Shown piece by piece: positions 33,958-42,720 of a DNA stretch of 64,000 bases. Source of the DNA: Candidatus Gastranaerophilales bacterium (GTDB taxonomy: Bacteria > Cyanobacteriota > Vampirovibrionia > Gastranaerophilales > Gastranaerophilaceae); contig CALVBT010000001.1 of NCBI GenBank assembly GCA_944325885.1, positions 248,001 to 312,000 on the forward strand, read 5' to 3'. Both the position numbers and the translations under genes were made by a program. A model generated the notes under the pieces. The model did not search any database and was not told the origin of the DNA. It saw only the letters and a program-made list of their open reading frames with translations. Each line of letters begins with the position of its first letter. Within the stretch, counting starts at the first letter, position 1.

Positions 33958-36564
33958 ATGATTGATTTTAATAAACTTACCAATCAGGCTCAGGAAACAA
34001 TGTTTTGCGCACAGCAGCTGATGGCGAAGTTTCAAAATACTCAGCTTGAGCCTTCTCATATTATGATGGCAATGCTTGAAGCAAAGGAAGGAATTTCAAA
34101 GGATTATATGACGGCATTGAAGCTTGATAGGCCGCAGTTTGTCGATGCTGTTATGTCCGAGCTGAACAATCTGCCGAGAGTAGAGCAGCCTGTTAGTACA
34201 CAGCAGTTGTACCTGTCACAGGAAACAATAAATTTGCTTGATATGGCACAATCGCAGGCCGAAGCTTTGAAAGATACATATATAAGTATAGAACATATAT
34301 TGCTTGCAATGACTGAATTGCAAGGCTCTAAAATAAAATCTCTTCTTGAGAATTTCGGCGTTACAAGAAACAAAATTCTAAACGAAATGAAAAAAATAAG
34401 AGGGCAAAATAAAGTGGATTCAAAAGATTCTGAAGAAAAATTTAAAGCACTTGAAAAATACTCACAAAACCTTACAGACCTCGCAAAAAGAGGAAAACTC
34501 GACCCTGTTATCGGCCGTGATGAAGAGGTTAGACGTGTAATTCAGGTATTGAACAGACGTACAAAAAACAATCCTGTTTTGATAGGTGAACCGGGTGTCG
34601 GCAAAACAGCTATTGTAGAAGGCCTTGCCCAGAGGATTGTAAGAGGAGATGTTCCTGAAAGCCTTAAAAATACACAGCTTATTGCTCTTGATTTGGGCGC
34701 ACTCGTTGCGGGTGCAAAATTCCGTGGAGAATTTGAAGAAAGATTAAAAGCTGTTTTAAAAGAAGTAGAAGCATCAGACGGCGAGATTGTACTGTTTATT
34801 GATGAACTTCATACCGTAGTCGGTGCAGGTGCTACAGAAGGCTCTATGGATGCCGGCAACCTCTTAAAACCAATGCTTGCACGTGGCGTTTTAAGGACAG
34901 TCGGAGCTACAACAATCAATGAATATCGTAAATATATAGAAAAAGATGCTGCTCTGGAAAGAAGATTCCAGCCCGTAATGGTAGAAGAGCCGTCTGTTGA
35001 AGATACAATAAGTATCTTAAGAGGGCTGAAAGAACGTTATGAGGTGCATCACGGAATAAGAATCAAAGATTCTGCTCTTGTTGCTGCGGCAAAACTTTCT
35101 GACAGATACATTACGGACAGATTTTTGCCTGATAAAGCAATAGACCTGATAGACGAAGCTGCTTCTGCTTTGAGAATAGATATTGATTCTATGCCAGAGG
35201 AGATAGATTCTCTGGTTCGTCAAAAAATGCAGCTGGAAATTGAAAGAAAAGCTTTGCAAAAAGAGGACCAGACAGAAGATAACGTTAAGAAAATTGACGG
35301 TTTGAATAAAACAATAAACGAACTTGATGAAAAACTCACAAAACTGAAAACACAGTGGGAACTCGAAAAAAGCAATATTATGGACGAGGCTCAAATCAAA
35401 GAAGAAATCGAAAAAACAAAAGCCCAGATAGATATTGCAGAGCGTGATGCGGACTTGGAACGTGCAGCCGAACTCAAGTACGGAAAAATGATAGAACTGC
35501 AGAAAAAACTGGAAGAAGTTCAAAAAAATGTAAAAGAAAAACCGAAAAATCAGCTTTTAAAAGAAGAAGTTGATGAAGACGATATTGCAGAAGTCGTAAG
35601 CAAATGGACAGGCATAGAGGTATCCAGACTTGTCGAAAGCGAAAAAGAAAAACTTTTGCGAATGGAAGACTTTTTGCATAAACGTGTAATAGGTCAGGAC
35701 GAGGCAGTGGTTGTCGTTTCTGATGCTGTAAGACGTGCGCGTTCTGGTTTGAAAGACCCAAAACGTCCGATTGGTTCGTTTATCTTCTTAGGACCAACAG
35801 GCGTAGGTAAAACAGAACTCGCAAAATCGCTCGCCGAGTTTATGTTCAATGATGAAGATGCTCTTATCAGAATAGATATGTCCGAATATATGGAAAAACA
35901 TTCTGTAGCCAGACTCGTAGGTGCGCCTCCGGGTTATGTCGGATATGATGAAGGCGGTCAGCTAACAGAAGCTGTAAGAAGAAAACCTTATTCTGTTGTG
36001 CTTTTTGATGAAATAGAAAAAGCACATCCGGATGTTTTCAATATAATGTTACAGATTCTGGATGACGGTCGTTTGACTGATTCAAAAGGCAGAACTGTAG
36101 ATTTTAAAAATACAGTTATTATTATGACAAGTAACATCGGCAGCTCCATTATTCTGGAAAATACTCTGAATTCTATGTTGTCGGAAAAAGATTTTGACCA
36201 GACAAAAGAGCAGGTTATGGACTTGATGAAAGAGCAGTTTAAACCTGAATTTTTAAACAGAATCGACGAAATTGTGTTCTTTAGAGCATTGACATTGCAG
36301 CAGTTAAAGGCAATAGTCGACATCTATTTTGCTGGTTTGACAAAACTCTTTGAAGACAGAGATATCAAACTGCAAATTACAGATGATGCAAAAGAGCTGT
36401 TAGCTACTCAGGGCTTCAATCCTGTTTACGGCGCAAGACCTCTCAAAAGAACAATCCGTCAGCTTGTAGAAAACCCTCTTGCAAAGAAAATTCTTGCAGG
36501 TGATTTTAAAGAAGGCGATACCATTACAGTCGATGCCGATGGGGATGAAATAACGTTCAAGTAA
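33958..36564 (+). CDS. clpB: ATP-dependent disaggregase ClpB
   Basis: ClpB threads aggregated protein with DnaK's help. The 868-residue protein has a double Clp N domain (1-145) and AAA-1 with GEPGVGKT (210-217) and Walker B LFIDELH. The ClpB-specific coiled-coil M domain follows (about 405-530), separating it from ClpA/ClpC. AAA-2 has GPTGVGKT (612-619) and [10 protein letters not shown], then a C-terminal small domain. No IGF/L loop for ClpP is seen. A distinct heat-shock operator (CIRCE) was not found upstream. Confidence 0.96.
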   Translation: MIDFNKLTNQAQETMFCAQQLMAKFQNTQLEPSHIMMAMLEAKEGISKDYMTALKLDRPQFVDAVMSELNNLPRVEQPVSTQQLYLSQETINLLDMAQSQAEALKDTYISIEHILLAMTELQGSKIKSLLENFGVTRNKILNEMKKIRGQNKVDSKDSEEKFKALEKYSQNLTDLAKRGKLDPVIGRDEEVRRVIQVLNRRTKNNPVLIGEPGVGKTAIVEGLAQRIVRGDVPESLKNTQLIALDLGALVAGAKFRGEFEERLKAVLKEVEASDGEIVLFIDELHTVVGAGATEGSMDAGNLLKPMLARGVLRTVGATTINEYRKYIEKDAALERRFQPVMVEEPSVEDTISILRGLKERYEVHHGIRIKDSALVAAAKLSDRYITDRFLPDKAIDLIDEAASALRIDIDSMPEEIDSLVRQKMQLEIERKALQKEDQTEDNVKKIDGLNKTINELDEKLTKLKTQWELEKSNIMDEAQIKEEIEKTKAQIDIAERDADLERAAELKYGKMIELQKKLEEVQKNVKEKPKNQLLKEEVDEDDIAEVVSKWTGIEVSRLVESEKEKLLRMEDFLHKRVIGQDEAVVVVSDAVRRARSGLKDPKRPIGSFIFLGPTGVGKTELAKSLAEFMFNDEDALIRIDMSEYMEKHSVARLVGAPPGYVGYDEGGQLTEAVRRKPYSVVLFDEIEKAHPDVFNIMLQILDDGRLTDSKGRTVDFKNTVIIMTSNIGSSIILENTLNSMLSEKDFDQTKEQVMDLMKEQFKPEFLNRIDEIVFFRALTLQQLKAIVDIYFAGLTKLFEDRDIKLQITDDAKELLATQGFNPVYGARPLKRTIRQLVENPLAKKILAGDFKEGDTITVDADGDEITFK

Positions 36565-36581
36565 TTTCTGAACCTGAAAAT

Positions 36582-36616
36582 AAAAAAGGCTTGATTTAAA
36601 AAATCAGGCCTTTTTT
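36582..36616 (+). terminator. Terminator of clpB
   Basis: AAGGCTTGATTT pairs with AAATCAGGCCTT (one G-U-type mismatch), flanked by A and T runs (36582-36616). Confidence 0.8.
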
Positions 36617-36718
36617 GTTACTAATTGTAACGATGTCAAAATAATAATCGATATTTGCGCAAAATTTATTTTTCACGCTCTTTGTATTTGTATTGAATAA
36701 ACAGAAAAGGTGGGTAAA

Positions 36719-37210
36719 ATGACTATCAACGCAATCTCTTCTCAAAATTTATCAGAAGTTTCTTTTGGTAAAAAACATGATGTAGAAAAAGCAGAAAAAA
36801 AACATCACAAACATTCTAAAGAAACTACAGCAAAAATTTTAACAGCATTAGCAGGTCTGGCAGTGCTGGGCGCAGGTTCTGTACTCGTTTACAAAAACGG
36901 AAGCAAAATTAAAAAAGCTGCCGGCAAAATCAAAGACGACGTAATGACAAAAATCAAACAACACAAACCTGCTAAAACAGAAAAACCTTTTTCTGCACGT
37001 CAATTGATAGCAGAGCAAAGACTTGCTGATATAAGAAAAATGGATAGCGAAATTGCTCAAAGCGAAGCAAGAGTCGCTCCAAAATTCCATCAAATGAAAC
37101 AAAAAACATATGAAGATATGTTCAAAGATCTTCCTGATACAGGAAACCTTTTTGAAAAAGATTTGCCTGTAATGAAAAGATCTGAATTTATGGAACGTTA
37201 TAGCGCATAG
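36719..37210 (+). CDS. Small membrane protein of unknown function
   Basis: The 163-residue product (ATG 36719; AAGGTGGG upstream) has the polar N-terminus MTINAISSQNLSEVSFGKK and a His/Lys-rich stretch. One membrane helix follows (about 38-55, ILTALAGLAVLGAGSVLVY), then a charged helical tail with FSARQLIAEQRLADIRKM. No named domain is recognised. The N-terminal SFGKK resembles motifs in other proteins here. It is convergent with the serB-like gene, with a 5-bp gap. Confidence 0.7.
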   Translation: MTINAISSQNLSEVSFGKKHDVEKAEKKHHKHSKETTAKILTALAGLAVLGAGSVLVYKNGSKIKKAAGKIKDDVMTKIKQHKPAKTEKPFSARQLIAEQRLADIRKMDSEIAQSEARVAPKFHQMKQKTYEDMFKDLPDTGNLFEKDLPVMKRSEFMERYSA

Positions 37211-37215
37211 TAGTC

Positions 37216-37848
37216 TTATTTATCTAAGTTAATAATAATTTGGAACAGATCCTTTTTATCAATGACAAGAGTGGCCTCTTTTTTAAGAATCTCCTTCGCA
37301 CAAAAGGCCGCTCTTGTTTTTGCATATTTGAACATACTAAGGTCATTCGCCCCGTCCCCGACTACGAGCGTGTCCTTTGCGCCAATACCGAGAGTAGCCT
37401 GCAGCTTTTGGAGCATTTCACCCTTGCTTGTTGAAAACATCATCGGCCCGCCGACCAGCCCTGTGAGGATGCCGTCTTTGCTGTGCAAAATGTTTGAAAA
37501 TTCTGCATCATATCCGAGAATATCCTTTGCATAGGCGGTTGCATTTTTGAACCCGCCTGAGAAACAAACAACAGTGTAGCCTCGTTTTTTTAGCTCTGTT
37601 ATTGTTTCTTTTGCGCCGGGCATGTATGGCAGATTGTGACAAATTTCGTCTACTCTGGATTCCTTCATCCCCTTTAAAAGCGAAACACGATGCGTTAAAC
37701 TGTCAAAAAAATCCAGTTTACCTTCCATGGCCTGACTTGTGATTTTTGCAACTTCTTCTTGTAACCCCAGTTCAGAGGCAATAATTTCGATGGTTTCTCC
37801 ATCCATTAAAGTCGAATCAAAATCAAAAACAGCGAGCTTTTTTGTCAC
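37216..37848 (-). CDS. serB: SerB-like HAD phosphatase (phosphoserine phosphatase)
   Basis: The 210-residue HAD enzyme has motif I DFDSTL (Asp9, Asp11), motif II FSGG (near 97), Lys in motif III, and motif IV GDGANDLSM (near 163). These match phosphoserine phosphatase, the last step of serine synthesis, with the C1 cap. It lacks the N-terminal ACT domain found in E. coli SerB. Other HAD phosphatases of the same subfamily are possible. It is 18 bp downstream of dut. Confidence 0.8.
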   Translation of the reverse strand: MTKKLAVFDFDSTLMDGETIEIIASELGLQEEVAKITSQAMEGKLDFFDSLTHRVSLLKGMKESRVDEICHNLPYMPGAKETITELKKRGYTVVCFSGGFKNATAYAKDILGYDAEFSNILHSKDGILTGLVGGPMMFSTSKGEMLQKLQATLGIGAKDTLVVGDGANDLSMFKYAKTRAAFCAKEILKKEATLVIDKKDLFQIIINLDK

Positions 37849-37866
37849 AGTGACCTGCTTTCATTG

Positions 37867-38313
37867 TTAATTTTTCCCTGTTGACCCAAAACCGCCCTCA
37901 CCACGGTTTGTTTCGGAAAGTTCGGATACAACTTCAATATTTGCACGGGTCACAGGCGCAATAATCATTTGTGCAATCCTATCCCCGTTGTGGATGGTAA
38001 ATTCTTCTGTAGACAGGTTTATCACAGGGACACACAGCTCTCCTCTGTAGTCCTCGTCAATGGTGCCTACGCAGTTTACGAGCGTAATACCGTGTTTTAT
38101 TGACATTCCTGAGCGTGGGCGCACCTGAGCCTCGTATCCGTGAGGGATTTCCATCTTCAAACCTGTGGGTATGAGTCTTCGCTCGAGTGATTTTAGAGTT
38201 ATGGGTTCATCTAAAAATGCGCACAAATCCATTCCCGCTGCTCCCTCTGTTTGGTATGAGGGGAGGTTTACATTTTCGTGCAGCTTTTTGAATTTTAAAT
38301 TTATTTTTTCCAT
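37867..38313 (-). CDS. dut: dUTP pyrophosphatase
   Basis: Dut hydrolyses dUTP to dUMP, limiting uracil in DNA and supplying dTMP synthesis. The 148-residue trimeric-type enzyme shows all five motifs: EGAAGMDLCA, RPRSGMSIKHGI, NCVGTIDEDYRGEL (catalytic region), NGDRIAQMII and the C-terminal RGEGGFGSTG. It is co-directional with serB. Confidence 0.95.
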   Translation of the reverse strand: MEKINLKFKKLHENVNLPSYQTEGAAGMDLCAFLDEPITLKSLERRLIPTGLKMEIPHGYEAQVRPRSGMSIKHGITLVNCVGTIDEDYRGELCVPVINLSTEEFTIHNGDRIAQMIIAPVTRANIEVVSELSETNRGEGGFGSTGKN

Positions 38314-38415
38314 ATATCCTTGTCCGTTTATCTCTTTCTTTCTGTGTGAGCTTTATTTTATTGAATAAAAAGATTATAAACTATTCAAAATTACATGTTA
38401 AAAATATAAATTTAG

Positions 38416-38500
38416 TTAACAAAACTTAACCAAAATGTTTAAAAAAACAGAATTCTGGGAACTATAAAAATATAAGTTACGGAACATGAGGAAAAAAAGA
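38416..38500 (+). repeat. Promoter/leader block shared by the two autotransporter genes (copy 1)
   Basis: This block is nearly identical to 57647-57730. Both contain TTAACAAAACTTAAC, AACAGAATTCTGGGAACTA, a TATAAAAATATAAG element and GAGGA before the start codon. Differences are one C/T change and a poly-A run of 7 (38492-38498) against 6 (57723-57728). A weak TATAAA -10 lies at 38463-38468. GGGAAC (38457-38462) resembles an ECF -35, without a convincing -10. The same block drives both genes, so they are probably co-regulated. Confidence 0.75.
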
Positions 38501-38599
38501 ATGGTTAGACTAGTCGGAAATATCAGTAAAAATAATATTGCCTTAAAACCCGCTCGTACCAATACTTTTAAGCTTTCGGGGGGGGGTATAAACCGCTAA
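38501..38599 (+). CDS. Out-of-frame leader ORF of autotransporter 1 (phase OFF)
   Basis: ATG 38501, with GAGGA 8 bp upstream, opens 32 codons: MVRLVGNISKNN and so on to FKLSGGGINR, then TAA at 38597. The G tract (38578-38586, 9 G) lies inside it. Adding one G changes the reading after Ser to GGGYKPLKTKHF and joins the signal peptide of the downstream passenger without a stop. It is therefore best seen as the true 5' end of the autotransporter gene, disrupted in this sequence by a one-base frameshift. Confidence 0.7.
   Translation: MVRLVGNISKNNIALKPARTNTFKLSGGGINR
38578..38586 (+). repeat. Poly-G tract (9 G) inside the 5' end of autotransporter 1
   Basis: Nine consecutive G in an AT-rich genome, between the leader codons and the signal peptide. 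Ten (or 7) would put leader and passenger in one frame; nine is OFF. Poly-G of this length is a classic slipped-strand hot spot. Confidence 0.9.
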
Positions 38600-38622
38600 A
38601 AACAAAGCATTTCGCCGGTGCG

Positions 38623-41600
38623 TTGGTGCTTGCCCTGACTCTTTCCCTTGCTCTTTCTTTTTCATCCGTGCTTCCTGCTTTTTCTCAGGAACCGGCAGAC
38701 GACCACGCATATACTCTTACAAAAATAGAAGTCCAAGACCCCTCTAACCTTCCTGCTAATACCATAACAAAATACGAATGGAGCGAAACAGAGAACAAAC
38801 TCACTCCCGTGTATTATCGAGTGGATTTAAAACAAACAGACTACGGCCATACAACAGACTATGACGAAGTAAAAACTTTCACAGTAACCACACCAAACGT
38901 CGACAATACAGGCAATGCCTTTGAATATGAAATCAACTACTATGTAAACAACGACCGCCTATCCCCTGACAGAATCACAACAAATCAAAACGGTGCTGAT
39001 ATAGATATGGATTTTGTTGGTTTAAAACATGAACCATCTTACGGTGCTTCATATGGCGGAGCGATTTATAATTATAATAATTTCACAATCAGCGATATCA
39101 CAGGTGACTTCATAGGAAACTATGTGCAATCAACCTATAGTTCAGTCCGTGGTGGAGCGATTTATAATTATAGAGACAACATAATTGGGAATATTACTGG
39201 CAACTTTATCGGAAACTATGCTTCTACAACTGATGAGTACAATAGCAATTCTGAAGGCGGAGCGATTTATAATTCTGGAGAAATTGGCGATATAACAGGT
39301 GACTTTATTGGTAATTATGTATATACATCGAGTAGCCGTAGATATGTTACTCCTCACGCATACGGTGGTGCTATCTACAATACAGGCACAATCGGCAACG
39401 TTACCGGTGATTTTATAGGTAACTATGCAAAAGCAGATAACGGTTATGCCTATGGCGGGGCAATTTATAGTCCTGATGAAATTGGCGATATTACAGGTGA
39501 CTTCATTGGTAACTATGCACATGGAAATCGTGATGCATATGGCGGAGCTATCTACCGTACAGGCAATGCAACAGTCAATATTACAGGTGATTTCATAGGT
39601 AATTATGCTAAATCAGATGACGGTTATGCCAATGGTGGTGCTATTTACAGTGCTGGTGAAATTGGCAACATCACAGGTGTCTTTATTAGCAACTATGCGA
39701 ATGGAGATGATGCCTCTGGCGGGGCAATTTATAACGAGAAAAGCAGTACAATCGGTTATATAGAAGGCGATTTTATAGGTAATTATACTACAAGTCATGG
39801 CGCTAATGCGTTCACCGCAAGCAATGGCGGGGCGATTGCAAATTTAGGCGCTATCAACAGCATTACAGGTGATTTTATAGGTAATTATGCTCTTGGATCT
39901 TCAAGAGACGCCAATGGTGGAGCTATTTATAATGACAACGACAGTACTACGATAGATAATATAAGTGGTGATTTCATAGGTAATTATATTTCTGGCAGTA
40001 CTGCCTATGGCGGTGCTGTTTATAACGCTGGTAAAATCAGCAATATCACAGGCAATTTTATTGGCAACTATGCACAAGGCTCAAGCAATGCCCATGGCGG
40101 AGCGATTGCTAATAATGGCACAATCGATAATATCACTGGGAACTTTATAGAGAACTACGTAAAAACCTTCTATTATTCTGGTGAAGGCGGTGCTATTATT
40201 AATCTTTCTGAAATCAACGATATAACAGGCGATTTCACCGGTAATTATGTATCCGCACTAAGTGATGATGAAGATGGTTCAGCCTCAGGCGGTGCGATTC
40301 ATAACTCAGGCTTAATCAGCAATATAACAGGCAATTTTACTGGCAACTATGCTAAATCTTTATCGAGTTCAGCCTCAGGTGGAGCGATTACTAATTATGG
40401 TACAATTGGAAACATAACAGGTAATTTTATCGGCAATTTTGTACAAGCAGAATCAGATTTAGCACAGGGAGGTGCAATTGCTAACTATGGCGCCTCGGGT
40501 TCAGGGCCAGTTTCGGAATCATTATTGAATGAATTACCACAGGCAAATTTATCTCTTACAAATTCATCTTTCTTTAATAATTATGCAAAATCACAAACAG
40601 GCACAGCCAATGGCGGTGCAATTTATACAAATGATAATTTGAATATTACTGCAAAAGACGGCGGCTATTCCGTATTCTCCGGCAACTATACAGAATCTAA
40701 TGGCATAAAAACGCCTAATGCCATATACGTTGAATCCTCTGTTTACGGCAGTGCCTCGCCAGCATCTTTATCTGCAAAAAATGATATTCCTGATTTCATA
40801 ATAAAAGACAATAAAGTTGTATATAAAACAACAACACCTAACTATACATATACGCCAGTATTAACACTTAATGCCACAAATAACGGCACAATCATCTTTG
40901 ATGATCAAATATCAGGCAGCGCACCAGCTAGTGAAACAACATATTCTGCAGACCTTGTTGTGACAGAAGATGCAAAAGAATACTATGGATTTTCTAATAT
41001 AGATGAACTTATAAATTATACAAAAACTCAGGGCTGGTATGATGAAGACACTCCTGATGAGGAAATAATTTACGATGCAATTGAAGGTGGTATATTAATT
41101 GCATCCAATGAGCAAATAATATCATCAGATATAAAAGGCAGCTACGATCTAAAACTCACAGGCGACACCACAGGCAAAATCATCCTAAACAACGACATAA
41201 TCAATGCCAACATATCTCTGGATAACACAAACCTCTACCTCGGACGAGAAAACGTCTTCGACCAATCTCAATCCCTATCCCTTAACTCAGGCAACCTCTA
41301 CCTCAACAATAACTCAATCGGAACAATGCATATACCCACCCTCAACCTCAACGGTAATACAAACCTCTCCGTCGACGTCGATTTGGCCAACAAACAAATG
41401 GATAGAATCACTGCTGATAACTACAACATCAACAACAATGATGCCTTCATCAACGTAAACAATATCAACCTCCTCTCAGATTCCAATCAACAATCCACAA
41501 GTATCCTATTCGCCGATGAACAACTCGCTAACAATGTCCAATATACAGGCTCTACCCCCATAGCCTACTCCCCAATATATAAATACGACGTGTCCTACTC

Positions 41601-42660
41601 CACTAACCCCGAAGATAACCTGGGCTACTTCTTCTTCAATAGAGCCTCCTCATCTTCAGGCAACCAGTCAGATGCCTTCAACCCCGCTGTCCTTACCCCC
41701 TCCGTAGCCACCCAGGCAGGCGCATATACAACCCAGCTCCAAACATTTAACTACGCCTTCCAACACTCGGATAACTTCATGCTTATCCCATCATTTGAAC
41801 GTATCTCTATCATTAATAATAATAAATATGCTTTAGCTCAAAATAACGGGGTGTTCTCCCCTCTCCTTACCCCTTCTTCTACCTCAAGCTTCTGGGTTAA
41901 ACCCTACGCATCATTTGAGTCTATCCCCCTCAATAACGGCCCAACCGTCTCCAATATCAACTACGGCACCCTCATCGGCTATGACTCAAACCTTAAACAA
42001 ATTAATAACGGTTGGTCAAGAGTTTTAACAGGATATATTGGATACAACGGAGCTTCCCAAAGATATCAGGGAGTAGATGCCTACCAGAACGGAGGCCTCA
42101 TAGGTGCAACAACAACCTTCTACAAAGGAAACTTCTTTAACGCAACAACAATCTCCGCAGGCGCAAGCGTAGGAGATGCCACAACCATGTATGGCTCGGA
42201 AAACTATACAATGCTCATGGCAGGTATAGGTAATAAATTCGGGTATAACTTCGAATTTAAGGATGGAAAGTATATCCTCCAACCCGCTATGCTCTTATCC
42301 TACTCTTTCATAAATACATTCGACTACAATAACGCAGCAGGCCTAAGAATAGAAAGTGACCCATTACACGCAATCCAACTATCCCCAGGAATAAAATTCA
42401 TAATGAATACAAAAAGTGGATGGCAGCCATATCTGGCAGTAAATATGACATGGAATATACTGGATGAAACAAAAGTAACAGCAAACGATGTAAGACTGCC
42501 CTCAATGAGTATAGACCCGTATGTATCATACGGAGCAGGGATACAAAAGCGATTCAATAATGACAGATTTACAGCGTTTGGACAAACAATGATACATAAC
42601 GGAGGCCGAAACGGTATCTCGCTCACTGCTGGATTCAGATGGAGGGTGGGGAAAGATTAA
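38623..42660 (+). CDS. Type V autotransporter with GGAIYN-repeat beta-helix passenger (copy 1, frameshifted from its leader)
   Basis: Type V secreted surface protein, probably an adhesin. The reading frame from TTG 38623 gives 1345 residues, but that start lacks a Shine-Dalgarno and a charged n-region. The proper start is probably ATG 38501, joined by one extra G (1386 residues). A hydrophobic signal peptide ends at PAFS before QEPADD. The passenger has 17 repeats of about 20-45 residues, GGAIYN...ITGDFIGNYA, expected to form a parallel beta-helix. A linker and a beta-barrel of about 280 residues follow (from about GFWVKPYASFESIPLNNG to FRWRVGKD), which inserts in the outer membrane. Barrel and linker (41155 onward) are nearly identical to those of copy 2 (59187 onward). 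Confidence 0.85.
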   Translation: MVLALTLSLALSFSSVLPAFSQEPADDHAYTLTKIEVQDPSNLPANTITKYEWSETENKLTPVYYRVDLKQTDYGHTTDYDEVKTFTVTTPNVDNTGNAFEYEINYYVNNDRLSPDRITTNQNGADIDMDFVGLKHEPSYGASYGGAIYNYNNFTISDITGDFIGNYVQSTYSSVRGGAIYNYRDNIIGNITGNFIGNYASTTDEYNSNSEGGAIYNSGEIGDITGDFIGNYVYTSSSRRYVTPHAYGGAIYNTGTIGNVTGDFIGNYAKADNGYAYGGAIYSPDEIGDITGDFIGNYAHGNRDAYGGAIYRTGNATVNITGDFIGNYAKSDDGYANGGAIYSAGEIGNITGVFISNYANGDDASGGAIYNEKSSTIGYIEGDFIGNYTTSHGANAFTASNGGAIANLGAINSITGDFIGNYALGSSRDANGGAIYNDNDSTTIDNISGDFIGNYISGSTAYGGAVYNAGKISNITGNFIGNYAQGSSNAHGGAIANNGTIDNITGNFIENYVKTFYYSGEGGAIINLSEINDITGDFTGNYVSALSDDEDGSASGGAIHNSGLISNITGNFTGNYAKSLSSSASGGAITNYGTIGNITGNFIGNFVQAESDLAQGGAIANYGASGSGPVSESLLNELPQANLSLTNSSFFNNYAKSQTGTANGGAIYTNDNLNITAKDGGYSVFSGNYTESNGIKTPNAIYVESSVYGSASPASLSAKNDIPDFIIKDNKVVYKTTTPNYTYTPVLTLNATNNGTIIFDDQISGSAPASETTYSADLVVTEDAKEYYGFSNIDELINYTKTQGWYDEDTPDEEIIYDAIEGGILIASNEQIISSDIKGSYDLKLTGDTTGKIILNNDIINANISLDNTNLYLGRENVFDQSQSLSLNSGNLYLNNNSIGTMHIPTLNLNGNTNLSVDVDLANKQMDRITADNYNINNNDAFINVNNINLLSDSNQQSTSILFADEQLANNVQYTGSTPIAYSPIYKYDVSYSTNPEDNLGYFFFNRASSSSGNQSDAFNPAVLTPSVATQAGAYTTQLQTFNYAFQHSDNFMLIPSFERISIINNNKYALAQNNGVFSPLLTPSSTSSFWVKPYASFESIPLNNGPTVSNINYGTLIGYDSNLKQINNGWSRVLTGYIGYNGASQRYQGVDAYQNGGLIGATTTFYKGNFFNATTISAGASVGDATTMYGSENYTMLMAGIGNKFGYNFEFKDGKYILQPAMLLSYSFINTFDYNNAAGLRIESDPLHAIQLSPGIKFIMNTKSGWQPYLAVNMTWNILDETKVTANDVRLPSMSIDPYVSYGAGIQKRFNNDRFTAFGQTMIHNGGRNGISLTAGFRWRVGKD
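39055..40630 (+). repeat. GGAIYN passenger repeats (17 units)
   Basis: In-frame DNA repeats of roughly 60-130 bp encode GGA[IV][YAIHT][NS]...[IV]TG[DN]F[IT]GNY. Unit length varies because of short insertions. They are protein repeats, not a CRISPR or transposon array. Confidence 0.85.
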
Positions 42661-42720
42661 CCTGCTAAGGCTGAATGTATGAAATAATTTCTGACTCAAA
42701 ATTTATGCTACTATGTAGTT

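Noticed and set aside
35017-35523. A 168-codon minus-strand reading frame
   Set aside because: Antisense to the clpB coiled-coil region; Phe-rich shadow of Lys/Glu codons.
39055-40630. Regular repeats resembling a CRISPR or satellite array
   Set aside because: The units are in frame with one long reading frame and encode GGAIYN...GNYA; spacing varies and they are coding repeats of a beta-helix passenger.
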